DNA of 64,000 bases from JABCPH02 sp963524305 (GCA_963524305.1 CAURGH010000007.1:26901-90900), one strand, 5' to 3'. Positions 36,722 through 46,121 are shown, counted from the stretch's first letter. Numbers and translations: made by a program. Notes: generated by a model from the letters alone, not told the origin.

Positions 36722-37423
36722 ATGAAAAAAATACTGATTTTATTTTTGGTTATTTTTTCGTTAAGTTTTTCATTTGAATTAAAGAAAGAAAATTTTGAAA
36801 TTATGAAAAATAAGAGTTTAAAATTATCAGAAGAGGAAATGAAAAATCAAAGTGAAAAAGTTGTTGAAGTTTTTAATAAAGAAATTTTAGATAGAATAGA
36901 AAGTCAAAATAAGGGAATTGAATATTCAGAAAATACTAATTTTATAACTGGGTGGAAAATTTTTAAAGCGAATGTACCTGATGTTTTGATGAATAATAAA
37001 GTCTATGAAAAAACAATTTATGAAATTGAAAAGATTAACTTTATTTCAAAAAATAAAGTGGAAGTAATTTATACTGAAAAATTACCGAATATTTTTAAAA
37101 TTATGTTTTCTGAAGAATTTAATAAAAAACTGGAAGATAAAGTTTCAAAAGAATTGGGATATAAATTGGATAAGGAAAAAATTCAAAAATTATCCAATGA
37201 AGAAAGAATGAAAGCAAATGCAATAATTTTGTCTGAATATCAAAATGAAATGATAAAGATATTGGATAATAATCAGTTTGAGTACATGACTAATAAAAAT
37301 AAGATGATTTTGGAAAGAAAGAAAAAAGGATGGGAATATAAAGATGAAGAGACATTAGAAACTGATGGACTTGATATTTTTGATTCTATGTTTGAAAATT
37401 TGGAAAATAATTTGAATAAATGA
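36722..37423 (+). CDS. Secreted protein of unknown function (first of a pair)
   Basis: A 233-residue protein with a clear signal peptide (MKKILILFLVIFSLSFSF) and no lipobox, so probably periplasmic or exported. The mature part is charged and helical, with an LKLSEEEMKNQSEKVVEVF start and a central strand pair YEIEKINFISKNKVEVIYTEKL. No catalytic motif was found. It precedes a second signal-peptide protein by 17 bases, and both lie between the tatD fragment and tatD. An AAAAGGAG site precedes the ATG. Confidence 0.65.
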   Translation: MKKILILFLVIFSLSFSFELKKENFEIMKNKSLKLSEEEMKNQSEKVVEVFNKEILDRIESQNKGIEYSENTNFITGWKIFKANVPDVLMNNKVYEKTIYEIEKINFISKNKVEVIYTEKLPNIFKIMFSEEFNKKLEDKVSKELGYKLDKEKIQKLSNEERMKANAIILSEYQNEMIKILDNNQFEYMTNKNKMILERKKKGWEYKDEETLETDGLDIFDSMFENLENNLNK

Positions 37424-37440
37424 GGATGAGGTATGAGTAA

Positions 37441-38046
37441 ATGAAGAAGATGTTAATGTTATTTTTACTAACAACAAGTCTTGGATTTTCAGCAAATTAC
37501 AAGGTTGAAGTTAAGCCTAATGTGAAAATTCAACAGTCAGAAATTGAAAAGAATAATTTGGAAATTGAAAAAGTTTTTTTGGAAAATACAAAACGAGATA
37601 CTTCTGAAAGCATAAAAGAAGTTGACAATCAGATTGCAGAACAAAAAGATGAATTAGGAGCAAGATTTTTTGGTGAAATTTTGAAAGAATATATGAGAAA
37701 TATGGAATATCGTATTAAGGAGATAAATTATAATTCTAGTTCAAGTGCAGATTTAAAATTTGTTTTAAAAGCACCAAAATTAAATTTTAATTCTCTTTTG
37801 GGAGCTGAAGACCAAGAAAAAATAAATAAAACATTTGAGCAAAAAACTGGAAAATCAATAAAATATTTGTCAAATGTTTCAGGAGAAGATTTTCAAAAGA
37901 AATGGATGCCAACCTTGATAGATATAATATCAAAAACGGTTTCAGATAAAATTAAGGATATAAAAGAATTTGATGAAAAAGAAGGAACTGTCGAAGCAAC
38001 AAAAATTAATGGAAAATGGAATATTATAATGAATAATTTAAAATAG
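37441..38046 (+). CDS. Secreted protein of unknown function (second of a pair)
   Basis: A 201-residue protein with signal peptide MKKMLMLFLLTTSLGFSA and a charged mature part. Its layout resembles the preceding gene: N-terminal helix, then MEYRIKEINYNSSSSADLKFVL, a motif of the form QEKINKTFEQKTGKS and a C-terminal strand (ATKINGKWNIIMNNL). The two may be distant paralogues. The function is unknown. It lies just upstream of tatD, with about 80 AT-rich bases between. Confidence 0.65.
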   Translation: MKKMLMLFLLTTSLGFSANYKVEVKPNVKIQQSEIEKNNLEIEKVFLENTKRDTSESIKEVDNQIAEQKDELGARFFGEILKEYMRNMEYRIKEINYNSSSSADLKFVLKAPKLNFNSLLGAEDQEKINKTFEQKTGKSIKYLSNVSGEDFQKKWMPTLIDIISKTVSDKIKDIKEFDEKEGTVEATKINGKWNIIMNNLK

Positions 38047-38124
38047 AAAATTTTATAAAATTAATAAAATTAGAATTTTTTAATATAAAAATTAAAAATT
38101 TTTTGTAACAAAGGAAGGATTGAA

Positions 38125-38889
38125 ATGGCAAAAATAATAGACACACATACACACATTTACGACGAGCAATTTGCAGAAGATTTTGATGAAGTTGTGGAAC
38201 GAATTGAGGAGCAATTGGAAAGTGCTGTTGTTATTGGGTGTGATTTGGAAACTTCGCTTACGAGTGTGGCTCTTGCGAATAAATATCCGTTTATTTATGC
38301 AGTGATTGGAGTTCATCCTGTGGATATTAAGAAGTATAATGATGAAGTGGAAAAAGAATTGGAGCGACTGGCTTTGAATGAGGAAAAGGTTGTTGCAATT
38401 GGGGAAATTGGACTGGATTATCATTGGATGGAAGATCCGAAAGATGTGCAAATTGCTGTGTTTAAAAAGCAGATGGAACTTGCTGAAAGGGTTAAAAAGC
38501 CTGTTGTGATTCATACGAGGGAAGCGTTGCAGGATACGATTAATGTTTTGAAGGAATATCCGAATGTTGGTGGGATTTTGCATTGTTATCCGGGATCACT
38601 TGAGGCGGCAAAACCGCTTTTAGATAGATATTATATTGGAGTTGGTGGGACTTTGACATTTAAAAATAATAAAAAGACGAAAGAACTTGTGAGAGAACTT
38701 CCTTTGGAAAAAATTGTCCTAGAAACAGATTGCCCATATTTGACACCAGTTCCTTTTAGAGGGAAACGAAATGAGCCGATTTATACAAAATATGTGGCGG
38801 AAGAAATTGCTAGAATTAAGGAAATTTCAGTGGAAGAAGTTATAAGAGTAACTACGGAAAATGCAAAAAAAATTTATAGAATGAAATAA
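38125..38889 (+). CDS. tatD: TatD family metal-dependent DNase
   Basis: TatD proteins are TIM-barrel hydrolases with 3'-5' exonuclease activity, acting in DNA repair and turnover. The metal ligands are visible in IIDTHTHIYDEQF, GEIGLDYHW, VVIHTREA, ILHCYPG and LETDCPYLTPVPFRGKRNEP. At 254 residues it is full length. AAGGAAGG precedes the ATG. A damaged copy of its 5' end lies 1.5 kb upstream. Confidence 0.94.
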   Translation: MAKIIDTHTHIYDEQFAEDFDEVVERIEEQLESAVVIGCDLETSLTSVALANKYPFIYAVIGVHPVDIKKYNDEVEKELERLALNEEKVVAIGEIGLDYHWMEDPKDVQIAVFKKQMELAERVKKPVVIHTREALQDTINVLKEYPNVGGILHCYPGSLEAAKPLLDRYYIGVGGTLTFKNNKKTKELVRELPLEKIVLETDCPYLTPVPFRGKRNEPIYTKYVAEEIARIKEISVEEVIRVTTENAKKIYRMK

Positions 38890-38908
38890 AAGAAAGGAAG
38901 TGCAGAGA

Positions 38909-39613
38909 ATGGAAGAAAAAGTAATTTTAGAATGTAAAAAATTGAGAAAATCTTACAAACTTAATAATGCATTGAATGATATTGATCTTTCGATAAAAGG
39001 CAATAAAATTGTTGGTTTGTTAGGACCGAATGGGAGCGGGAAGACGACTTTAATTAAGTTGGCGGTTGGATTATTGAAACCGACATCGGGAGAAATCTTG
39101 ATAGATGGGAAACCAATTGGTGTGGAAACAAAAGAGATAATTTCATATCTTCCTGATAGAGATTATTTGGACAAAAATCAAAATGTGGATTCATTGATTA
39201 AATTATTTGAGGATTTTTATCCTGATTTTAATAAACAGACAGCGTTGCAAATGTTTCAAGATTTGAAAATTGATACGACGAAAAAATTTAAAGCGTTGTC
39301 GAAAGGTAACAGAGAAAAGGTTCAATTGATTTTGGCTATGAGTCGAGAAGCTAAATTGTATTTATTGGATGAGCCGATAGCAGGAGTGGATCCAGTTACG
39401 AGGGATTATATTTTGAATACGATTATTAAAAATTACAATAAAGATGCAACTTTATTAATTTCAACTCACTTAATAAATGATGTTGAGAAAATTTTGGATG
39501 AAGTGGTATTTGTAAATAATGGTGATATTTTACTTCATGATACAGTTGAAAACATTAAATCGAAAAATGAAAATAAAAGTATTGACGAATACTTTAGGGA
39601 GGTGTTCAAATAA
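38909..39613 (+). CDS. ABC transporter ATP-binding protein
   Basis: A 234-residue ABC ATPase with Walker A GPNGSGKTT, Q-loop region, Walker B LYLLDEPIAGVD and the switch His in STHLIND. The signature motif reads LSKGNREK rather than LSGGQ, as in YtrB-like exporters. Its partner is the membrane protein that follows, whose ATG overlaps this stop codon by one base. The frame is open to GTG 38900, but ATG 38909 lies 9 bases after AAAGGAAG. The substrate is unknown. Confidence 0.9.
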   Translation: MEEKVILECKKLRKSYKLNNALNDIDLSIKGNKIVGLLGPNGSGKTTLIKLAVGLLKPTSGEILIDGKPIGVETKEIISYLPDRDYLDKNQNVDSLIKLFEDFYPDFNKQTALQMFQDLKIDTTKKFKALSKGNREKVQLILAMSREAKLYLLDEPIAGVDPVTRDYILNTIIKNYNKDATLLISTHLINDVEKILDEVVFVNNGDILLHDTVENIKSKNENKSIDEYFREVFK

Positions 39614-40479
39614 TGTTAAAGTTATTTAAGTACGATTTTAGAGCGATAAGTAGAAGATTGATACCGTTGTATCTAGTTGGAATAGTAATCGGAGTTATCA
39701 ATGTCATATGTTCAGTCATATTATCGAATATGCTAAGTGGAGATTATACTTCAAAGGCTCAAGAAGTAACATTTGTGATATTGACAATTTTAAAAGGCTT
39801 GTTGTCATTCTCATTTTTTATACTGAGTTCATATATTTCGATATTGACAATTTTTATATTAATCTCAAATTTTCATAATTCAGTTTATGGAAACGAAGGT
39901 TATTTAATAAATTCATTGCCAATAGAATCAAAGAAATTAATTTTAGCAAAATATTTTAACTTTTTATTCTGGACATTTGTTTCAGGTATATTTTACTCAA
40001 TTTTCTATTTTGCAGGATTATTTTCAAATGTGAATAAATATGAAAGAAAAGAGTTGTTCGATCAACTTAATGAAGTAAAAGTAGAACTTTTCAAAAGAAT
40101 GGCAACTTATCCACATATGTCAAAAATTATAGCTTTAATTATAATAGCGATAATTTGTTACATTTTGTATATTTTACTATATTCTTGGTACTACATGCTA
40201 AGTGTTACTTTTGCAAATTTGATGAAATTAAATAAGATCGCTGTTGGAATAATAACTTTTTTCATTTGTAATGTAATTGTTATGATAATTTCAATAACTT
40301 TAATGATTTCAGGAATTGTCAGTTTATCGAAGATTGAAGGATCAGAATTTTCTGAAATACAGGTATTTAATGTATTAAGTGTCCATGGAATAATATTGAT
40401 GATTGCATTGATACTGTTAAATGTTGGTTCGTTTTTCTTGATAAATTATATTCATTCAAAGAAAATTGATTTAGAATAA
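39613..40479 (+). CDS. ABC transporter permease
   Basis: A 288-residue inner-membrane protein with about six hydrophobic segments (for example LIPLYLVGIVIGVINVICSV, and VGIITFFICNVIVMIISITL). It begins LKLFKYDFRAISRRL, a common start in ABC-2 type exporters of Gram-positive-like bacteria. It overlaps the ATPase gene by one base (TAATG), so the two are probably co-translated. It ends at a shared terminator. The substrate cannot be told. Confidence 0.85.
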   Translation: MLKLFKYDFRAISRRLIPLYLVGIVIGVINVICSVILSNMLSGDYTSKAQEVTFVILTILKGLLSFSFFILSSYISILTIFILISNFHNSVYGNEGYLINSLPIESKKLILAKYFNFLFWTFVSGIFYSIFYFAGLFSNVNKYERKELFDQLNEVKVELFKRMATYPHMSKIIALIIIAIICYILYILLYSWYYMLSVTFANLMKLNKIAVGIITFFICNVIVMIISITLMISGIVSLSKIEGSEFSEIQVFNVLSVHGIILMIALILLNVGSFFLINYIHSKKIDLE

Positions 40480-40498
40480 ATTAATTGAATAAATAAAA

Positions 40499-40548
40499 AA
40501 GAATGTGAATTTAAAACCATTTTTGGAGATAAGTTCACATTCTTAATT
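40499..40548. terminator. Bidirectional terminator between ABC permease and asrC
   Basis: AAGAATGTGAA (40499-40509) and TTCACATTCTT (40534-40544) form an 11-bp perfect stem. A-runs before and T-runs after let it serve the permease gene on + and asrC on -. Confidence 0.75.
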
Positions 40549-40565
40549 TTAAATTTTAAAATATC

Positions 40566-41540
40566 CTATAATATTCCTGGATATTTTACTCCACCCCAGT
40601 TAACATTGTCTTTCATAACAGCAATTTCTTCTAAATTAACATCTCTCAATGCCCATTTTTTAAATTCTTCAAATCCTGTTCTGTCAACAATATAACCGAT
40701 ATGTTCTTTTGGCAAACTTCTGTCGATATATTCTTCTACATATTCGTATGTATTTTTTAAGATTTTGATGATTGATTCTTCATCAGCCCACAATAACCAA
40801 TCTTCAGCAAGTCTAGGGTTCTTTTTACCAGTTCTTCCCATTATTGTTAATTTGTAATATTTTTTAGAATCTCTTGTCCAAGCATTCATCGGACAGTTTA
40901 ACACACATTCTCCACAACCGATACATCTGTCATGGTCTCTAACAGGTTTATAATTAACCATTTTTATTGCACCTGTCGACAATTTTGTACATTTTCTTTC
41001 ACACATTCCACAAGAAACACATCTTTGTGCATCAAAAACAGGTTTAGCCATTCCAATAATTCCAAAATCGTGCATTCTAACTTTTTGACAATCATTCGCA
41101 CAACCAGTCAAAGCCACTTTAAAATGTAAATCATTTGGGAAAATAACTTTTTCAATTTTTTTAGCTAATTCAGTTGTATTGTATTGACCTTTTGGACAAA
41201 CTTTGTTTCCGATACAAGCTGCCACATTTCTAGTACCAGCTGATTGATACCCTTCGTTTTCTCCTTTGTAATTAATTTCCAATTTTTCCATAATAGGTTG
41301 AACCATTTTATTAACTTTTTCAATATCTTTCCAATCAATCCCTAATATTTCAAATCCTTGTCTAGTTGTGATATGAATTCTACCATCTCCATAAGTATTT
41401 GCAATATCATTAACCATTTCCATTACATCAGTAGTGATGCTTCCACCAGGAACTCTGACTCTCAAAGCAGTTTTATGTCTATCTTTTGTTATTCTAAAAG
41501 CGTTTTTCGTAACAACTTTTCTATTTATATCCATACTCAT
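40566..41540 (-). CDS. asrC: Anaerobic sulfite reductase subunit C
   Basis: AsrC is the sirohaem subunit that reduces sulfite to sulfide. It has the sirohaem/4Fe-4S block (GCANDCQKVRMHDFGI with preceding CIGNKVCPKGQYN) and two ferredoxin-type clusters: CVSCGMCERKCTKLS and CIGCGECVLNCPMNA. The frame opens at 41558, but the GGAGG site lies between that ATG and the ATG at 41540, which is the better start (324 residues). It is the last gene of asrABC, 59 bases after asrB. Confidence 0.92.
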   Translation of the reverse strand: MSMDINRKVVTKNAFRITKDRHKTALRVRVPGGSITTDVMEMVNDIANTYGDGRIHITTRQGFEILGIDWKDIEKVNKMVQPIMEKLEINYKGENEGYQSAGTRNVAACIGNKVCPKGQYNTTELAKKIEKVIFPNDLHFKVALTGCANDCQKVRMHDFGIIGMAKPVFDAQRCVSCGMCERKCTKLSTGAIKMVNYKPVRDHDRCIGCGECVLNCPMNAWTRDSKKYYKLTIMGRTGKKNPRLAEDWLLWADEESIIKILKNTYEYVEEYIDRSLPKEHIGYIVDRTGFEEFKKWALRDVNLEEIAVMKDNVNWGGVKYPGIL

Positions 41541-41599
41541 TGATTTTTCCTCCATCATTTTTTACTAAAAGCTCAGTCGCCACTTTCAAATTATATTTA

Positions 41600-42478
41600 T
41601 TAATCAAGCAATTTTTGTGCAAAGCTGTAATTAAATACAGGCCCTTCTAAACAAATGTATGTTTCATCAATTTTACAGTGTCCACATTTTCCAACAGCAC
41701 AAGACATTCTTCTTTCAAATGACACCCAAATTTGCTCTTTAGGAATATTTCTTTTTAATACTTCTAAGCAAGTGAAATGCATCATAATTGGAGGCCCAAC
41801 AACTACAAATTCATAATCAGAAGTATCTTCAGGTAAGAATAAATCAGGAATATATTTAGTAACCATTCCTTGATTCATATCTTTTGCGCCTTCATTGTTA
41901 TCCAAAGTAATCAATACATCAAATTTTTCTTTCCATCTATCAAATTCATCTTTAAAAATCAATCCTTCAATATTTTTAAATCCAACAATGATTTTCAACG
42001 ATTTAACTTCTTCAGGATGAGCATAAAAATATTCAATTATTGGTCTTACAGGTGCAATTCCACTTCCTCCAACAATCAAAATCACATTTTTATTTTTATA
42101 TTTATCAATTGGAAACCCATTCCCATAAGGTCCTCTCAAAAAAATTCTATCATTTTCTTTTAATTTAAAAATTTCATCAGTAACTTTTCCAACTTTTCTT
42201 ATTAAAAAGTCAAGCCATCCTTCTTCTTCGTTAAAATTAGCAATGGAAATAGGAACTTCTCCAACACGAGGCAATGAAACTTGCATGAATTGTCCAGCAC
42301 TAACTTTTCCCTTGTATTGTACTCTAAAAAGCCATTCCAAGTGAGTAACTTTTTCTACTTTTAATAATCTATGTACAGTTGGTAAATACACATTTTCAGT
42401 GTAATAAGAGTTAAAATTTTCTTCAATTGCTTTTTTCACAAGAGGTAAAGCACTTTCAGCGTAATTAGAATTATTCAT
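41600..42478 (-). CDS. asrB: Anaerobic sulfite reductase subunit B
   Basis: AsrB is the flavoprotein that takes electrons from NADH. It has an FAD-binding domain (IFLRGPYGNGFPI), an NAD-binding block (VILIVGGSGIAPVRPIIEYF) and a C-terminal iron-sulfur site (CAVGKCGHCKIDETYICLEG), as in PyrK. The length is 292 residues. Its first bases overlap the end of asrA by 8 bases, indicating translational coupling. Confidence 0.93.
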   Translation of the reverse strand: MNNSNYAESALPLVKKAIEENFNSYYTENVYLPTVHRLLKVEKVTHLEWLFRVQYKGKVSAGQFMQVSLPRVGEVPISIANFNEEEGWLDFLIRKVGKVTDEIFKLKENDRIFLRGPYGNGFPIDKYKNKNVILIVGGSGIAPVRPIIEYFYAHPEEVKSLKIIVGFKNIEGLIFKDEFDRWKEKFDVLITLDNNEGAKDMNQGMVTKYIPDLFLPEDTSDYEFVVVGPPIMMHFTCLEVLKRNIPKEQIWVSFERRMSCAVGKCGHCKIDETYICLEGPVFNYSFAQKLLD

Positions 42479-43517
42479 TTATAGCAGCCTCCTTTTTTTC
42501 TTTAGAAATTCTTTTTAATTCAGCACTCAATTTATTAATACAATTTGAGAAAGAGATATATTCAGGACAAGCATCATCACATCTTCCACATCCTGTACAC
42601 ATATTGTATCCAAATCTTTTTTTGAAATCAGAGATTTTGTGCATTACTTTAAATCTCATTCTATCTCCATGTTTTTGTCTAAATGAGTGTCCACCAGCCA
42701 TATCAGTAAATCCTTGAACATGGCAAGAAGCCCAAACTCTTCTTCTTTCTCCAACATTTTCTGTTTCGCTGTAAAAAATATCTTGTGTAGAAGTACAAGT
42801 ACAAGTAGGACACACAAAGTTACATTTTCCACAAGCGATACATCTTTTATCATATTCACGCCATAAATCCAAGTTTATAACATCTTCCAACTCAATATTA
42901 TCAGGAATATCAACGTGAATTTCATTATCTTCAACAAATTCCATTTCAAATTCCTGTTTTCTATAATTTAATCTATCATTTGCAAAATAGCTTATAAATT
43001 CTTCATCTTTAATATCTAAAAATATTTCTGAATCAGTAACTTTAATTCCAATATTGTAATCATCAGTTTTGTTAGTTCCCATATCCACACAGAAACAGTT
43101 TTCAAAACTATTAGGACATCCAAAAACTACAAATTTAACATTTTCTCTAACTTTTTTATAGTAAATATCCAAAAATTTATTATTCAAATAAATTTCATCA
43201 ACCCTTTTCACAGAATGTAAGTCACAACTTCTTAAAAAAATTAAATATTTTTTATTTTTTTCTTCAGGAACTTTAACATTATCTTCGGTAAAATAAAACA
43301 TTGTTTGAGTAATTGGTAGCATAACTTCCTTAGCTGAAAAATTTGATTTTCTATCAAAACAAATGTCTTCAATTTTATCAATTTTGTGATATCTAATAAC
43401 AGATGTATCAGAGAAATTCCCAATGCTAGGAACTTCTACAGGTGCATGAATTTCATATTCTTTTTTTAAAGCATCCAAAGCCTTATTAAAATTTGCATAA
43501 TTTAAGCTAATTTTCAT
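42471..43517 (-). CDS. asrA: Anaerobic sulfite reductase subunit A
   Basis: AsrA is the ferredoxin-like electron carrier of the complex. Two clusters are visible in the C-terminal part: CIACGKCNFVCPTCTC and CTGCGRCDDACPEYI. The N-terminal part is the typical AsrA/hydrogenase-like region with FLRSCDLHSVKRVDEIYL. The length of 348 residues is normal. It starts the asrABC operon behind a good promoter and a palindrome (43573-43586). A GGGAGG site precedes the ATG. Confidence 0.93.
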   Translation of the reverse strand: MKISLNYANFNKALDALKKEYEIHAPVEVPSIGNFSDTSVIRYHKIDKIEDICFDRKSNFSAKEVMLPITQTMFYFTEDNVKVPEEKNKKYLIFLRSCDLHSVKRVDEIYLNNKFLDIYYKKVRENVKFVVFGCPNSFENCFCVDMGTNKTDDYNIGIKVTDSEIFLDIKDEEFISYFANDRLNYRKQEFEMEFVEDNEIHVDIPDNIELEDVINLDLWREYDKRCIACGKCNFVCPTCTCTSTQDIFYSETENVGERRRVWASCHVQGFTDMAGGHSFRQKHGDRMRFKVMHKISDFKKRFGYNMCTGCGRCDDACPEYISFSNCINKLSAELKRISKEKKEAAINE

Positions 43518-43572
43518 TTTTCCTCCCTAAATTTATAAAATTTTTCTGCCAAATGCAAAAACATTTTTAGTA

Positions 43573-43586
43573 TTACAGAACTGTAA
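43573..43586. promoter_or_regulatory. Perfect 14-base palindrome in the asrA leader
   Basis: TTACAG-AA-CTGTAA lies 55 bases upstream of asrA and about 31 bases downstream of its -10 box. It is a candidate operator for a dimeric regulator; the sequence does not fit the FNR or Rex consensus. Confidence 0.45.
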
Positions 43587-43617
43587 ATATTTTTAATTTG
43601 TAATTCTTTTCACTAGG

Positions 43618-43647
43618 AGTATACCTCATTTTAACTGGATTAGGCAA
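43618..43647 (-). promoter_or_regulatory. Promoter of the asrABC operon
   Basis: On - the sequence reads TTGCCT (43647-43642), an 18-base spacer and TATACT (43623-43618), close to the vegetative consensus. The leader to asrA is about 95 bases. Confidence 0.6.
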
Positions 43648-43690
43648 GTAAAAGTTTTTATTTGGATTTCAAATAATTTACTTTTAAAAT

Positions 43691-43716
43691 AAAAAAAGAC
43701 TGGAAAATTCCAGCCT
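43691..43716 (-). terminator. Terminator of the autotransporter gene
   Basis: On - the transcript reads GGCTGGAA, a short loop, CCAGTC and a run of seven T. The stem is short but well placed, 15 bases after the stop codon. Confidence 0.75.
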
Positions 43717-43730
43717 TAATTATTACCATT

Positions 43731-46121
43731 TTATTTAAATGTATGTTTAAATAAAATCGTTCCTTTGTATCCTGAACGATTGGAATTATTGAAAGAGTGT
43801 TCATATCTTGTATCAACGTAAAGATTACTTTTTTGTCCTAAAGGAGCTTGGGCACCTAGTCCAATTTCTCCCCAAGTTGTATCAAGTTTTTCAGTTATTT
43901 TGTCTGAACCAATGTTTGTGTATTTGCTATCGTATTTTGTGAAGTCGTGCCACACATTTGCGACTGCGTAATATGAGTTTGTTCTACTATTACCATTGTC
44001 ACCATTGTATGCTAATCTTACGCCAGCTCTTCCACGAAGTCCGTTTCTGTTATCTTGGTTAACATTTCTTAATCCATCATTAAACGATTTTGTGTTCAGA
44101 TATTGGTAAATTAATTGAGCTTGTGGTTCAACTGACCAATTTCCATTTTTTGAGATATTAAAAGATTTTCCGGCTTCTCCTGAAAGTAGTAACCCAAAGC
44201 CGTTTTGTTTTGCACTGTAATCATCTCTTGAATTATATTTATTTTGTAAGTAAGAAACTTGTCCTACTAAATCGTAATATGAACCTTTGGGAGTATATTT
44301 AGTTTTTGTAATTCCTAATGAAATACTTTCAGATTTTCCTTTTCCTGTATACTTGCTATCAGAAATTTTTCCATTTTCAGCACGGTATTCATCAAAAAAG
44401 TCCGTACTTGCTCTGTTATACGAAATATATCCACCTAGCAAATGATCATTTCCATTTTTATCCTTATTAATTTTAAAATCGTGTCCAATTTGTACCCCGT
44501 AAAGATTTCCTTCATACTGGAATCTGTCTGTTCCATTTTCATTTAATCCACTTCCATAAATTCTTGTCCAAATTTGCCCTTTATCAGCTGACATATTTTC
44601 TAAATCAAGAATTCTATTTTCTCCTCTTCTTTCGTGTAAAGTTCCAACAGTTGAGTATCCCATTTCCATATTAACTTTCGGCATCAATACATATGCAGAA
44701 ACAGGTTGTGCCATAATGTAAATTGGACGGCTATAACCAGAAGATCCACCAGTTGTTCCCCCAATTATTCCAGTAGTTGCCCCAGAGCTTCCAAGTGGCG
44801 AGATTGTCCAGTAATATTCCCAAATTCCATTAACTTGTCTACTAGTAAGTTGTGCTTCAGCTGCTCCAGCTGTTCTTGCAGTTCCAATAAATGTAGTTGG
44901 TGTAGAATTTCCAGCAACTTTTACAACAGGAACACTGTTTAATCTTGTAGAAAGTTGCTGAATAGTTCCATCTATAACATTGTAATCTTCTTCATCATCA
45001 AAAGAAGAAGGAGAGACTCTAGTACTTCCTGATGCATTTCCAGTGATGTAGACTAAATCTGATTCAGAATTTTCTCCATTTTCTCCTCCTGGAGCATTCC
45101 AAAGAGTATTCATTATTATGTTTCCATTATTTCCATGATAATTTCCTTCAATTGTGAAAACATCTTTGTAAGAACCATTGTAAAGATTTATTTCTCCTGC
45201 ATTTGTTAATGTCCCGTCATTATTAATTCCATCAGAAGTTAATTTTAAAGTGTATTTACCAGTTTCTCCATCAGCTTCTGTTGGAGAAAAAGTTACCATT
45301 AATTCAGCATTTTTATCAATATTTAAATTATTTATTGTTGCTGTTGTTGAATTATTTGAACTATTTTCATTAAATGTCCACATAGAATTTCCTTTTAAAT
45401 TAACATTTAAAACAGATTTTCCTTCTTTGTGCATTAGTCCGCTTAAATCAAAATCTGTTGCATTAACGGTTAATTCTGAATAATTATTATTTGAAATATC
45501 TCCTTCTACTTCTATTAACCAATTTTGAGTTTCCGAAATGTGACTTAATAAAAAATCATTGCTATCTAAATGACCAATTAGATTAAGAACAGCTCCTTTA
45601 ATATTATAACCATTTCTAGCTTCTACTGTTATCAAAGGTTTATTTATAAAGTTTGTACTAGAAACACTTATATTATTTAGTGTTATTTTTGGATTTATCC
45701 CATTAACAAAATTTCCTAAGGCATCAGTTGTCGAATAACGAATAACAGCTTCCTCACTATTAAACTTTGTTGATTCCGAAGAATTTGTTCCTGTTCCTTC
45801 AAATGAAGAATTTGCACCAGAAATTGTTAATAATGGTCTTGCTGTAAAAGGTGTTGTAGCCGTTGTTGAAAAAACTTCTCCATCTCCTGTAAAAGTAAGT
45901 TTTTTACCATCATCAACTTTAAAAATTTTTCTAGTATTACCGGGAATATTAACTTCTCCATCTCCTGTACTAGAATTTACAATATACTCACCATTAGCAT
46001 TTGGAGTTATAGGTGTTGCCACTGCAAGTCCACCTGTCATCAAAAATGTGATTAGAAGTGCTTTTGTATATTTTTGTTTCCTTTTCAAAACATTTTTCAA
46101 ATATCTTTCTATTTCTTTCAT
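43731..46121 (-). CDS. Autotransporter adhesin-like outer membrane protein
   Basis: A 796-residue type V secretion protein. The N-terminal extended signal peptide (ERYLKNVLKRKQKYTKALLI, then a hydrophobic core ending VAT) is the usual style in Fusobacteriota autotransporters. Passenger residues about 35-450 are a Thr/Ser/Asn-rich beta-helix-like region without a protease motif. A Gly/Ser linker (GIIGGTTGGSSGYS) leads to a beta-barrel domain (about 520-796, e.g. GQIWTRIYGSGLNENG) that ends TILFKHTFK. ATG 46121 is chosen over 46127 because AAGGAG touches the latter. It is a single-gene unit. Adhesion is plausible but not shown. Confidence 0.87.
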   Translation of the reverse strand: MKEIERYLKNVLKRKQKYTKALLITFLMTGGLAVATPITPNANGEYIVNSSTGDGEVNIPGNTRKIFKVDDGKKLTFTGDGEVFSTTATTPFTARPLLTISGANSSFEGTGTNSSESTKFNSEEAVIRYSTTDALGNFVNGINPKITLNNISVSSTNFINKPLITVEARNGYNIKGAVLNLIGHLDSNDFLLSHISETQNWLIEVEGDISNNNYSELTVNATDFDLSGLMHKEGKSVLNVNLKGNSMWTFNENSSNNSTTATINNLNIDKNAELMVTFSPTEADGETGKYTLKLTSDGINNDGTLTNAGEINLYNGSYKDVFTIEGNYHGNNGNIIMNTLWNAPGGENGENSESDLVYITGNASGSTRVSPSSFDDEEDYNVIDGTIQQLSTRLNSVPVVKVAGNSTPTTFIGTARTAGAAEAQLTSRQVNGIWEYYWTISPLGSSGATTGIIGGTTGGSSGYSRPIYIMAQPVSAYVLMPKVNMEMGYSTVGTLHERRGENRILDLENMSADKGQIWTRIYGSGLNENGTDRFQYEGNLYGVQIGHDFKINKDKNGNDHLLGGYISYNRASTDFFDEYRAENGKISDSKYTGKGKSESISLGITKTKYTPKGSYYDLVGQVSYLQNKYNSRDDYSAKQNGFGLLLSGEAGKSFNISKNGNWSVEPQAQLIYQYLNTKSFNDGLRNVNQDNRNGLRGRAGVRLAYNGDNGNSRTNSYYAVANVWHDFTKYDSKYTNIGSDKITEKLDTTWGEIGLGAQAPLGQKSNLYVDTRYEHSFNNSNRSGYKGTILFKHTFK

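Noticed and set aside
38092..38583. Minus-strand frame of 163 codons opposite tatD
   Set aside because: It is a shadow of the tatD codon pattern, has low-complexity Asn/Ile/Phe composition and no ribosome binding site.
43573..43586. FNR or Rex operator for asrABC
   Set aside because: The palindrome TTACAG-AA-CTGTAA matches neither TTGAT-N4-ATCAA nor TTGTTAA-N4-TTAACAA.
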